Shown piece after piece: positions 15,779-26,278 of a stretch of 64,000 nt of DNA. This stretch comes from Salipiger profundus (lineage in GTDB: Bacteria > Pseudomonadota > Alphaproteobacteria > Rhodobacterales > Rhodobacteraceae), in NCBI RefSeq assembly GCF_001969385.1, contig NZ_CP014803.1, forward strand, positions 1 to 64,000. Reading direction: 5' to 3'. The translations under genes and the position numbers were made by a program. Below the pieces are notes generated by a model. It was not told the DNA's origin. It made no database searches and saw only the letters and a list, made by a program, of their open reading frames with translations. Positions within the stretch are counted from its first letter, which is position 1, and each line of letters begins with the position of its first letter.

Positions 15779-18670
15779 GTGCCAACTGCGCTTGATTCTG
15801 GGATTATTTCGCGTGCCGGACCAAGGTCCGAATTAAAGGCCCAACTACAAAGCGCTGTAGCACACCAGCTAAGCGTTCCCATTACAACCTTCGCGCCAGA
15901 CTATGCACAAAGACTAAGGCATCTGCTTGACGCCGCTAACCTCGAAGAAATTACACCCCAAACGGATATTTCAAGTTTCTGTAAATTAGTTTCTGAACGG
16001 CTGATCCAATACACTGAAGTAATCGGGGAATTGACAGAAAGGGCCCTCTTAAGCAGCATTTCTTTTCCACACCCGTTGTACAGAAGTATCAAAGACTTCT
16101 ATTTCGTCAGGGTTGCAGAAGCGTTTCAGATACTTTGGGTGCTCGATCGGCTTGAGACTGAGAACGAAGACGAGGCGATTGTCGAGTACTTCCCATTTTC
16201 AGTCTGTGGTAGGTTCAAGATGCTTGTCCGAAAGGAAGCCGATTTCATAGCCGTTTTTGGACCTACATTCTGCGATGATGAGATAGACGAAGGCGCTCAA
16301 CGAGAGTACCGGGACGAGTTCAACGACTCGCTTGGTGCATTTAAAAGGGCGCTGAAGGAGGCCGGAAATGATAGCTTAAAGGAGAGTCTTCATGGGGACG
16401 AACAGATTTCGCGCACAGCTTTTCTGAGGCAAAAGCTTCTTACCGACAACTTCCAGTTCAAGTGCGATGCAGCAGTTTCCGTTTTGAAGCTTGAACAAAA
16501 GCTACGTGAAGTCCCTACAATCGAGAGATGTCCTCCAAACTTCTTCAGTAAACTGCTTTCTGCCACAATGACCACTTGCGACACTAGGAGACCATATACC
16601 TTCTCACACAAGGTATTTGACCGAACTGATTATCGCTCGACACGCTATTTAAAAGTCACAAAAGAATCTGATGGGTTTAGTTTGACTGTGGTATCAGATA
16701 GCGACAACTCGAGATCTGATAAAATTCTTTACCAAGGCTACATAGAGACGAGTTTTTCCAATTGGAATAACTTCATCTCCGAGTCGGAGGCTCTTCTGCG
16801 GACATGGTTGCGCAAAAATTCTGGTGCTCTAGGTCCTCATTTTTCGGATGAGAAGAAAAGCGCGGATTTTGGGCTTAGGTTGGCAAGGTTTCTTACCTTT
16901 TTATTCAACGCAGGTGAATGTACGATTTACCAATTACGCTACGTTGGAAGCGAAGCACATCTGCTTCCCTACTCTGGTTGTTCGCGCTATCCCGAACCGG
17001 CGCAACGCTTAACTGCGATGGCAGAACACATCAGAGATAATGTTAGCTCGCCGGCCGGGGATAACTCAATTGTAATTCGAGCGTTTCGACAGAACGAAAT
17101 TCAGTATTGTCAGTGGCATGACCAAGAAACTTCGACAGTTTACCCGGTGCACCAACGTATATCCTACCCGCAATCAATGTCCGAACATGACTGGGGTAAG
17201 TCTCTATGTGCTGTCCCGATCCGTGTTTCAGGAATCTTCTGGGGCGTCATTGAGTTGGTTGCCATGCGGCCGCACAGCTTTCCGGACGTCGTAAGAAGCA
17301 AGGTACTTGAGGTCGTTGCGTTAGTCGCACCGTACTTATTTGAGCGCCAAATATTCCTCACACTCAATGAGATCAACGAAACGGTTGTCTCCAACAAGAC
17401 CGCGCAAGAAAAAAAGATACTCCTTGAGCCGCTCATCCGGGAGCTTTTCGGAGCGAAAACCGTGGCTATAATTCGTATGGATAGCGCTCGGCACCAAGAC
17501 CTAAAATCCTTTCTTCAAATTGGAAGGAACGACATTGATGACGCAGTATCAAGTCATGAGCCAAATGACTATGAATACTTGCGTCCATACATAAACTTTG
17601 TCGAAATAGAGAAGCCGATTTGGTATTGTACGGTCGGCGACAAGCGATTTCGAAAACGCTTCCATGGTCTAACTGAAAAAAAATTTTTCAAACAAAACTA
17701 TGGTGACTTTCTTTGCCTAGCGCGGATTGAATGGTCGGGGCATGACTCTCAAACCCATGCAGGGGTGGCAGTCTTAAGCTACACTCATAGTATGGATAGC
17801 CAAGAAAACTGGCCTTCAGTAGTAGAGTTTGCCTGTCAGTATATCGCAACGGTGACGGCTAGCTTGTACGGAAGTGAGCAGTGGGAAACAACCGTGCGAC
17901 AAAAACTTGCTCACGAGCTAACGAAGTCGGTGTCTGCACTCAAGGCGACTACACAACGACTAGACAAGGCGGTGCTAAATCTTCCCAAAAAGGCATCGGG
18001 GGTAGATAAACCTCTACTCGAAAACTTGGTTAAGGACCTAAAGCGACATGAACGGAGTCTAGAGACCAATACGACTATTCTTAAGTTAAACCGCGTTACG
18101 CGCGATTTCGAAAATGATCCACGCCTCTATTACGTTGACAACGTGATCAAGGATTGGAGGCAAAACAGCGGAAAGCTAACAAGCTTCCGGGAGGTGTATA
18201 ATTCACTCTTCATCGGCGCTTCGGTAGATTTCAAGGCAAGAGGAATTTCTGTCCCTCCCCTGGACCGAGGCTTCGACCCGAGGATTGGGGTCGATGACTG
18301 GTGTCTAAGTGAAGTCTTGCTCACCATAAAGAGTAACATCTTGAAGTACGGAAAACATGGATCGGAAATTCTTATCAGGGAAAATAGTGCGATTAACTAT
18401 GGTTTGAGAATATCGAACATAGGACTTCGACTCGACCGCGAAGAACTTCGAAAGATTTTCTTTGACGAGTTTCGAGGACAAAGGGCCAAAGATGCTCATC
18501 CAGAAGATGGCAGCGGGTTTGGACTTTGGTACGCCGACCGCATCATGAAAGAGTTGGGATGTGACATCCGGCACGCACAATCAGATCTTAGCGAGGGAAA
18601 TGACAAAGATGATGCTTTCGCTTGGCACCACTTCACTCTAAGTTTCCCGCACAACAAAGTAAAAGTGTAA
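15779..18670 (+). CDS. GAF-domain sensor histidine kinase of a kinase-receiver-RES operon
   Basis: This 963-residue cytosolic protein starts with GTG (AAGAGG seven to twelve bases upstream). No transmembrane segment is visible. Residues 1-350 match no family I know. About 365-525 reads as a GAF domain (ECTIYQLRYVG, then SLCAVPIRVSGIFWGVIELVA), and 530-700 looks like a second, weaker one. The kinase core has an H-box with His712 (LAHELTKSV), an N-box with Asn853 (SNILKYG) and a G2 box at 911-917 (GSGFGLW). The G1 box is altered: SNIGL replaces DxGxG. One base separates it from the receiver gene. It probably phosphorylates or otherwise controls the receiver protein. The gene is AT-rich beside its neighbours, suggesting recent transfer. 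Confidence 0.8.
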   Translation: MPTALDSGIISRAGPRSELKAQLQSAVAHQLSVPITTFAPDYAQRLRHLLDAANLEEITPQTDISSFCKLVSERLIQYTEVIGELTERALLSSISFPHPLYRSIKDFYFVRVAEAFQILWVLDRLETENEDEAIVEYFPFSVCGRFKMLVRKEADFIAVFGPTFCDDEIDEGAQREYRDEFNDSLGAFKRALKEAGNDSLKESLHGDEQISRTAFLRQKLLTDNFQFKCDAAVSVLKLEQKLREVPTIERCPPNFFSKLLSATMTTCDTRRPYTFSHKVFDRTDYRSTRYLKVTKESDGFSLTVVSDSDNSRSDKILYQGYIETSFSNWNNFISESEALLRTWLRKNSGALGPHFSDEKKSADFGLRLARFLTFLFNAGECTIYQLRYVGSEAHLLPYSGCSRYPEPAQRLTAMAEHIRDNVSSPAGDNSIVIRAFRQNEIQYCQWHDQETSTVYPVHQRISYPQSMSEHDWGKSLCAVPIRVSGIFWGVIELVAMRPHSFPDVVRSKVLEVVALVAPYLFERQIFLTLNEINETVVSNKTAQEKKILLEPLIRELFGAKTVAIIRMDSARHQDLKSFLQIGRNDIDDAVSSHEPNDYEYLRPYINFVEIEKPIWYCTVGDKRFRKRFHGLTEKKFFKQNYGDFLCLARIEWSGHDSQTHAGVAVLSYTHSMDSQENWPSVVEFACQYIATVTASLYGSEQWETTVRQKLAHELTKSVSALKATTQRLDKAVLNLPKKASGVDKPLLENLVKDLKRHERSLETNTTILKLNRVTRDFENDPRLYYVDNVIKDWRQNSGKLTSFREVYNSLFIGASVDFKARGISVPPLDRGFDPRIGVDDWCLSEVLLTIKSNILKYGKHGSEILIRENSAINYGLRISNIGLRLDREELRKIFFDEFRGQRAKDAHPEDGSGFGLWYADRIMKELGCDIRHAQSDLSEGNDKDDAFAWHHFTLSFPHNKVKV

Positions 18671-18671
18671 C

Positions 18672-19535
18672 ATGACTGCTGAAGCCGTACGAACAGACAC
18701 ACCAGCGAACAAGCTGTCGATACTAATTTTTGATGATGGCGCTACCTTCGAGTACGTTGAGGAGATCGCCAGTGAATTTCTAGAGGTTTCTACATGTCGG
18801 TCATTCGCCGACCTAGCTGACTATCTTGTTGCAGTATCTAGCGGCGAAAGAGTTTCCCCGGACATCCTTGCATTGGATTTGTACTGTGACGACTATAATA
18901 CCTTCGATTTGTTAGGCGTAAGCATGGGGGTGGATCCGGCGACCTGCGGATTACAGTTGCTACAGCACGTTTTGCCGAGGTATCTGCCAGGAATTGATGA
19001 CCTGCCAGTCGTTTTGTTTTCCAGCTACCCAGAAAAGATCAAAGACCTCCGTACCGAGAAGGCATCACGTAGTCGAAACGGTGCGCTCTTGGTGTGTGAT
19101 CGTGAGGACTTTGCCAGATCCTTTCGACAAATCATCATAGACAGTAAGATTTGGTCGAACGATGAAGTGGATGAAAGACTGCCTCGCGACATCAATCAAG
19201 AAGAATATCTAAAGCTATTTAATGTTTTGGCAAAAGAATTCCAGATGGATGATGCAGAGCAACGTAAATTCTTGGAGGCTGTTGGCGAAGACGTGGAAAT
19301 CTCGACGATTTTCCAAACTACGCGCATAGCAAACAAACGCGTAGACCAGCTTCTCGAAGTGTCGATGGGACTAGATGAGTTCCTTACGACAGAATCCAAG
19401 AGAAGATATCTGGAGTCCACCGATCTGGGATGGAAAGACCTTTCGTGTATTGAAGGCCTTTTAGAAGAGCCGTCGGAAGGACTTCCTAGGTTGGCTAGAA
19501 GAATTGAACAAGTGTTGGGCGGTCGCATTTTATGA
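18672..19535 (+). CDS. Receiver-domain protein without DNA-binding output
   Basis: The 287-residue protein has a response-regulator receiver fold in its first half. It starts with ILIFDDG and has LALDLYCDDYNTFDLLG with a likely phospho-acceptor aspartate in ALDLY near residue 75. A long insertion precedes VVLFSSYPEK, the switch serine strand. The conserved lysine position is not clear (LLVCDREDF), so phosphorylation could be atypical. The C-terminal 130 residues are helical and end EGLPRLARRIEQVLGGRIL; they match no DNA-binding domain I know. Its last four bases overlap the RES gene start (ATGA). The arrangement suggests it directly binds and controls the RES protein, taking the place usually held by an Xre antitoxin. 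Confidence 0.72.
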   Translation: MTAEAVRTDTPANKLSILIFDDGATFEYVEEIASEFLEVSTCRSFADLADYLVAVSSGERVSPDILALDLYCDDYNTFDLLGVSMGVDPATCGLQLLQHVLPRYLPGIDDLPVVLFSSYPEKIKDLRTEKASRSRNGALLVCDREDFARSFRQIIIDSKIWSNDEVDERLPRDINQEEYLKLFNVLAKEFQMDDAEQRKFLEAVGEDVEISTIFQTTRIANKRVDQLLEVSMGLDEFLTTESKRRYLESTDLGWKDLSCIEGLLEEPSEGLPRLARRIEQVLGGRIL

Positions 19536-20164
19536 CGCAGAGCGAACCAAAACGATTACTTGATGGTCGCGAGAAAACGCGCTGCGTTGCGGCGGGAATT
19601 TTTTTCCCCGACAGAGCCATCAAAAGCGCAACTCAGAAGTATCTGAATAAAGCTGGAATCTCAGCGCATGTTGCGAGACGTTTTTGGGAAAACCGCAGTT
19701 CACGTACCAACTCTGCCTCCGAAACAGAACTGATCCGGTCTAATGTATCTTATCTTTTTGATGGACACCGCACAGTTTTTTCTCCCGGGCGCTTCAACAC
19801 TGAGGATTTTCCCGTTCTCTATACGGCCAAGGAGGCCGAAACGGCAAAAAGCGAACGCTTTTACTACGTTGCGGAAAGAGATCAACCCTTCGAGTATGTC
19901 GTGTTCTCTCTTTACGCGTCTGGATGCATGGTCGACCTTCGATCTTACAAAGACGGCCAGGGTGTCGAGCTCAGCCAACTTCCCCATGATGACTGCCAAG
20001 CTGTGGCAAAACGCATACGAGAGGATGATGGCATGAGTTGCCAAGGAGTGATCTCACAGTCCGCTAGACATTCAGGCGGGAGCTGTTGTAATTTTTTTGA
20101 AATCGAAGGACTTGAGCCGGGATCAATCATCGAGCATGCTGTTTTGCCGACTTCTGAGCGTTAG
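19532..20164 (+). CDS. RES-domain protein (putative NAD-directed effector)
   Basis: The 210-residue product contains the RES pattern in order. An arginine lies in SPGRFNTEDFPVLYTAKE (about residue 87), a glutamate in TAKSERFYYVA (about 107), and a serine in GVISQSARHSGGSCCNFFE (about 175). RES toxins of the RES-Xre (ParT/MbcT-like) family break down or transfer ADP-ribose from NAD+, stopping growth. Here no Xre antitoxin gene is adjacent; the partner genes are a kinase and a receiver protein. The start overlaps the receiver gene by four bases. The N-terminal 75 residues (FFPDRAIKS, VARRFWENR) are an extension. The stop is followed by the end of an IS3-family element, which did not damage the gene. 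Confidence 0.78.
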   Translation: MTQSEPKRLLDGREKTRCVAAGIFFPDRAIKSATQKYLNKAGISAHVARRFWENRSSRTNSASETELIRSNVSYLFDGHRTVFSPGRFNTEDFPVLYTAKEAETAKSERFYYVAERDQPFEYVVFSLYASGCMVDLRSYKDGQGVELSQLPHDDCQAVAKRIREDDGMSCQGVISQSARHSGGSCCNFFEIEGLEPGSIIEHAVLPTSER

Positions 20165-20263
20165 CGACTGCCAACGCCGGAGTACTTTCCTGTCACTTCA
20201 TAACACTTGCCTGCTCAAGAATTATGAGCTACTCCCCAATGTTTGGACAGGTTTGAGCGTAAA

Positions 20264-21115
20264 TTAAGCTACTCTCTGCTCCTGCTGATCGGGTTGCATG
20301 TTTTCTTTATCTAACCAGTAAACCACGGCGGGCGGTTTGCCACCATGGGCACTGTGCGGGCGTTTGTGATTGTAGAACGCGACCCATTTTGCGATCCCCG
20401 CGCGAGCATCTGATCCGGTTTCCCAAGCGTGCAGGTAAACGCATTCGTATTTCAGTGACCGCCAGAGCCGTTCCACGAAGATATTGTCCAGGAAGCGTCC
20501 CTTGCCATCCATCGAGATGCGCACGCCGGATCGGCACAAACGGTCGGTCCATGCGAAAGACGTAAATTGCGATCCTTGATCTGTGTTCATGATCTCTGGA
20601 GGGCCATATTTGGCCATCGCCTCATTCAGCGCGTCGACACAGAAGTTGGCCTCCAGCGTGTTTGATATCCGCCAACTTAGCACTTTGCGCGTATACCAAT
20701 CGATGATTACCACGAGATAGAGAAACCCGCGTCGCATCGGCAGATATGTGATGTCTGATGCCCAAACCTGATTGGGCCGCGTCACACTCATTCTCTTCAG
20801 AAGATACGGGTAAATCTTATGTCCTTTGGCAGGCCTGCTTGTGTTGGGTTTCTGGTAAATGGGCATAAGGCCCATCAATCGCATCAGCCGCCTGATCCGT
20901 TTTTCATTCACCAGATGGCCGTCGTTTCGCAGATGCCAGGTCATCTGACGGACGCCGAAGAACGGCGTTTCCAAGAACTGCTCGTCGATCTGGCGCATCA
21001 ACATCAGGTTCAGCGCCGTCTCGCCTTTGGGCTGGTAGTAAAACGACGAGCGCGAGATCGAAAGCAGCTTGCACTGCTTGCCAATCGACAGATTGGTATT
21101 GTCCTTCTCGACCAT
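20264..21115 (-). CDS. IS3-family transposase OrfB
   Basis: The DDE integrase core is complete. It shows WASDITYLPMRRGFLYLVVI with the first aspartate, MNTDQGSQFTS with the second, and DNIFVERLWRSLKYE with the glutamate. An HTH_21-like N-terminus (LSISRSSFYYQP) precedes the core. In IS3 elements OrfB is normally made as an OrfA-OrfB fusion by -1 frameshifting. Here orfA is broken, so only internal starts such as the ATG at 21115 (MVEKDNTNLS) remain. The element is therefore probably immobile unless the IS21 element leaves. The stop lies about 35 bases from the IS end. Confidence 0.85.
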   Translation of the reverse strand: MVEKDNTNLSIGKQCKLLSISRSSFYYQPKGETALNLMLMRQIDEQFLETPFFGVRQMTWHLRNDGHLVNEKRIRRLMRLMGLMPIYQKPNTSRPAKGHKIYPYLLKRMSVTRPNQVWASDITYLPMRRGFLYLVVIIDWYTRKVLSWRISNTLEANFCVDALNEAMAKYGPPEIMNTDQGSQFTSFAWTDRLCRSGVRISMDGKGRFLDNIFVERLWRSLKYECVYLHAWETGSDARAGIAKWVAFYNHKRPHSAHGGKPPAVVYWLDKENMQPDQQEQRVA

Positions 21116-21123
21116 ATTGCGCC

Positions 21124-21192
21124 TCACTTCAGGCCCCAGGGCTTGAGCTTTCGTGACAAAAAATCGTTGGCCACCGCCAGCTCCCCAATCTT
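21124..21192 (-). pseudogene. IS3-family orfA, 3' fragment
   Basis: The last 20 or so codons read GELAVANDFLSRKLKPWGLK and a stop. This continues exactly from the 5' fragment at 23851-24083 once the IS21 element is removed. The fragment includes one copy of the 8-bp duplication CCAATCTT (21185-21192). Confidence 0.85.
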
Positions 21193-21237
21193 TGTGCAGC
21201 GACACCGCTGGTGAAACAGCGCGACATCGCAGGTGGT

Positions 21238-23761
<2,524 letters not shown>

Positions 23762-23850
23762 TCTGACGGCCGCAAACCGGCACCGTCAAAAAACGTCACC
23801 GTCATCCACCTGCGATGTCGCCCAGCACTCAACTGCGATGTCGCGCCACA

Positions 23851-24083
23851 CCAATCTTGGCGTGCAGCTCTTTGACTTGCTCCTCGTCGATCTCAGGGGC
23901 TTTTTTGCCGCCTCGCTCGAACACGCCGGACGCGCCTTCCAGAAGCGCCCGTTTCCAGCTGTGGATCATGGTGGGGTGGACGCCGAACTGGCTCGAAAGC
24001 TCAGCCACTGTGCGCTCACCCTTTAACGCTTCAAGCGCAACTTTCGCCTTAAACTCAGGGCTGTGGTTCTTCCGTTTCGACAT
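23851..24083 (-). pseudogene. IS3-family orfA, 5' fragment
   Basis: The frame begins MSKRKNHSPEFKAKVALEA and contains the helix-turn-helix of IS3 OrfA (ELSSQFGVHPTMIHSWKR). It runs to ELHAKIG, where the IS21 element interrupts it. It joins the fragment at 21124-21192 to give about 97 codons. The small frame that continues into the IS21 end is an artefact of the insertion. Confidence 0.88.
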
Positions 24084-24176
24084 CTCTGATCTCCTCTTCG
24101 TCGAAGATCAGCAGACAACAAATTATAGCTTACGTCAGTGTCCGAATTTCGGGGGGTATGTATGAACTGCCTTCCC

Positions 24177-24406
24177 CTGCAAGTGATTTGTCGATGCGCC
24201 GCTGACCCTGCTTCTATGTATTCGGTCTTTCTTCGGGGCCGTTCGATTTGCCCCTGACCAAGATGGGAAGTCGCGCGTCCTGTGTCTCGTTAGCTCATCG
24301 GCACTCAAGGGCCATGCCCCCCGTCAGACTTGCAAGACGCCGATCGGTCGTTGGTCCATCTCCTCCTCGCTCGCAGATTCCTTTGTCCGGTTGCGCCTTT
24401 GTCCGA
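24177..24406 (-). ncRNA. Non-coding end of the IS110 element; possible bridge RNA
   Basis: About 230 bases lie between the transposase stop and the subterminal repeat, while the upstream end has only about 50. IS110-family elements make a structured bridge RNA from their long non-coding end, which lies after the gene in the IS1111 group. No fold was computed, so this is placement by analogy only. Confidence 0.3.
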
Positions 24407-25189
24407 CTACAGGCCGCTCATGGCATTCGGCCGATATCTCTCACCCTTCGTCAGAACAGCCCAGGCAAGACGTGCCATCTTGTTGGCTATGGCGACCGCC
24501 GCGACGTTCACATGCGCTCGCCCCTTCAAAGCGTCTGCCCAAGCCGTTATTGGCGACGTCCTATCACGCACGAGATGCAGCACCGTTCGAGCTCCGTGGA
24601 TGAAGAGCTTACGCAAATATCGGTTACCGTGTTTCGAGATTCCGATCAGCTTGGCCTTGCCACCTGTCGTGACCTGCCGCGGCACCAGACCAAGCCATGC
24701 GGCAAGATCACGACCTTTGCCAAAAGAGCTGCCGGTGCCGACAGCTGCCACGAGCGCTGTCGCAATCGTCGGACCGATGCCGGGGATCTCCATCAAGCGC
24801 TGCATATCGGCATCTGTCCTGGCCAGCGCCTTGATTTCGGTATCGATCGCCGCGACCCGATCATTGATTACGTCCAGTTCGGACGCCATGTCAGCCACGA
24901 GCAGGAGCATTCGGGGTGAAAGATCGGCAGCGCCCTCTACGGCCAATCTGGCCAGCTCCTTTTGGAAGACATGGCGCCCGGTTCCTACCCGGATGCCGCG
25001 TTCCATCAGGAAACCACGGCCCTGATTGATCAAGCGCGTCCTGTCTGACACCAGGCGCTCTCGCGCACGGTGCAAGGCCTGAAGATCGAGCTGTTCCTCC
25101 GACTTGATCGCAACAAATGGCATCGTTGGCCGCGTCGCGGCTTCGGCAATGGCTTCCGCATCCCGGTCGTCGTTCTTGTGAACCTTCAC
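24407..25189 (-). pseudogene. IS110-family transposase, C-terminal part
   Basis: This 260-codon piece begins inside the DEDD domain (KVHKNDDRDAEAIAEA) and continues through a coiled linker to the Tnp_20 domain. That domain has EIPGIGPTIATAL and GKAKLIGISKHGNRYLRK, where the serine in GISK is the likely second catalytic residue. The missing N-terminal part lies at 29040-29291, on the far side of the RIT element. Both pieces share the six bases GTGAAG at the junction. Without excision of the RIT element no complete enzyme can be made. Confidence 0.87.
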
Positions 25190-25218
25190 TTATCATCAGG
25201 TGGCCGTAATGCGGAGGA
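25184..25218 (+). repeat. RIT element terminal inverted repeat, left
   Basis: A 35-bp sequence beginning CTTCACTTATCATCAGG is found exactly, inverted, at 28985-29019. Its first six bases CTTCAC also belong to the IS110 gene. A further inverted copy of the core TAATGCGGAG lies inside, near 25258-25275. Confidence 0.88.
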
Positions 25219-25273
25219 ACCTGCGCAGACTTGCTGGTTGCCGGCGTTTTCGCCCACATTCCTCCGCATTATT

Positions 25274-26278
25274 TCAGAGCGTGTCGAGCCAGGCGAGCAG
25301 GCTCGCATCCCGTTTCCATGACGGCGGTTGAACTGTCGTTGCCGGCAGGCTGACTTGGTCCAGTGCCTTTCGTTTCGTTTCCAGGTTCGCCTTCGCGTAA
25401 TGGTTGGTGGTGTCGAGGCTCACGTGGCCAAGCCAGCTGCGGATGACCGTGACGTCGACACCGGCCGAGACAAGATGCACGGCGGTGGCGTGGCGGAAGC
25501 TGTGCGGCGTCACATGTTTGGTGTGCAGCAATGGCTCGGTTCCGGCCGCCGCTTTCACATAGCCCGCAAGCTTGAACCGGACGCCCGAGGCACTGAGCGG
25601 CTCACCATAGCGGTTCACGAACAGCCGCTGGTCCGGTGCTCGCGGTTTTCGTTCCAATAGCGTTTTCAACAGCAGCACGGTTTCTGGCCAGAGCGGACAG
25701 ATGCGTTCCTTGCGGCCCTTGCCTGTCAGCCGCACGCAACTTGGGCTCTCGAACCGGATCATATCGGGGCACAGGTCGAGCGCTTCCTGTATTCGTGCGC
25801 CGCTGTTGTAAAGGAACGAGAGCAGCGTGTGATCGCGCATGCCTTCGAGGGTCGAGCGGTCTGGCTGGGCAAGGATCGCTGCCACTTCCGCCGGTTCCAG
25901 ATAACAGGGTTCCGATACCGGTGCTCGCTTGACCGGGATGTTGAGGATTTCCGCGCATTGAGCGACCGATGCTGGATCTCTGGTCGCCACGAAGTTGAAG
26001 AAGCTGCGGATCGCGGCAAGCCGGCAGTTGCGCGTGCCGATTGTGCCGCCGCGCTCCTGTTCAGTGTGCCTCAGGAACGCAGCAACGTCGCGGGCAGTCA
26101 GATCGGCCAGCGTGATCATCGCAACCGTCTTTTTGGTGCGCTGCGCAGTGAACCGCAGGAACAGCCGCCAGGTGTCGCGGTAGGATCGGACCGTATGGAC
26201 GGAGGCGTTCCGCTGCTCAACAAGCCACTCATAGAAGAACGCGCGCATCAGGTTCGGGAACGGGTTCGCCTTGTTCAT
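25274..26278 (-). CDS. RIT tyrosine recombinase, third gene
   Basis: The 334-residue recombinase starts MNKANPFPNLMRAFFYEW. It has an N-terminal SAM-like DNA-binding domain (ASVHTVRSYRDTWRLFLRF) and a catalytic domain. Visible catalytic pieces are YNSGARIQEAL with arginine, KGRKERICPLW with lysine, HSFRHATAVHL with His and Arg, WLGHVSLDTTNHY with His and the tyrosine nucleophile. The ATG at 26278 overlaps the stop of the middle recombinase by four bases. A much longer frame upstream is ruled out by that overlap. It presumably acts with its two neighbours in moving the element. Confidence 0.9.
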   Translation of the reverse strand: MNKANPFPNLMRAFFYEWLVEQRNASVHTVRSYRDTWRLFLRFTAQRTKKTVAMITLADLTARDVAAFLRHTEQERGGTIGTRNCRLAAIRSFFNFVATRDPASVAQCAEILNIPVKRAPVSEPCYLEPAEVAAILAQPDRSTLEGMRDHTLLSFLYNSGARIQEALDLCPDMIRFESPSCVRLTGKGRKERICPLWPETVLLLKTLLERKPRAPDQRLFVNRYGEPLSASGVRFKLAGYVKAAAGTEPLLHTKHVTPHSFRHATAVHLVSAGVDVTVIRSWLGHVSLDTTNHYAKANLETKRKALDQVSLPATTVQPPSWKRDASLLAWLDTL

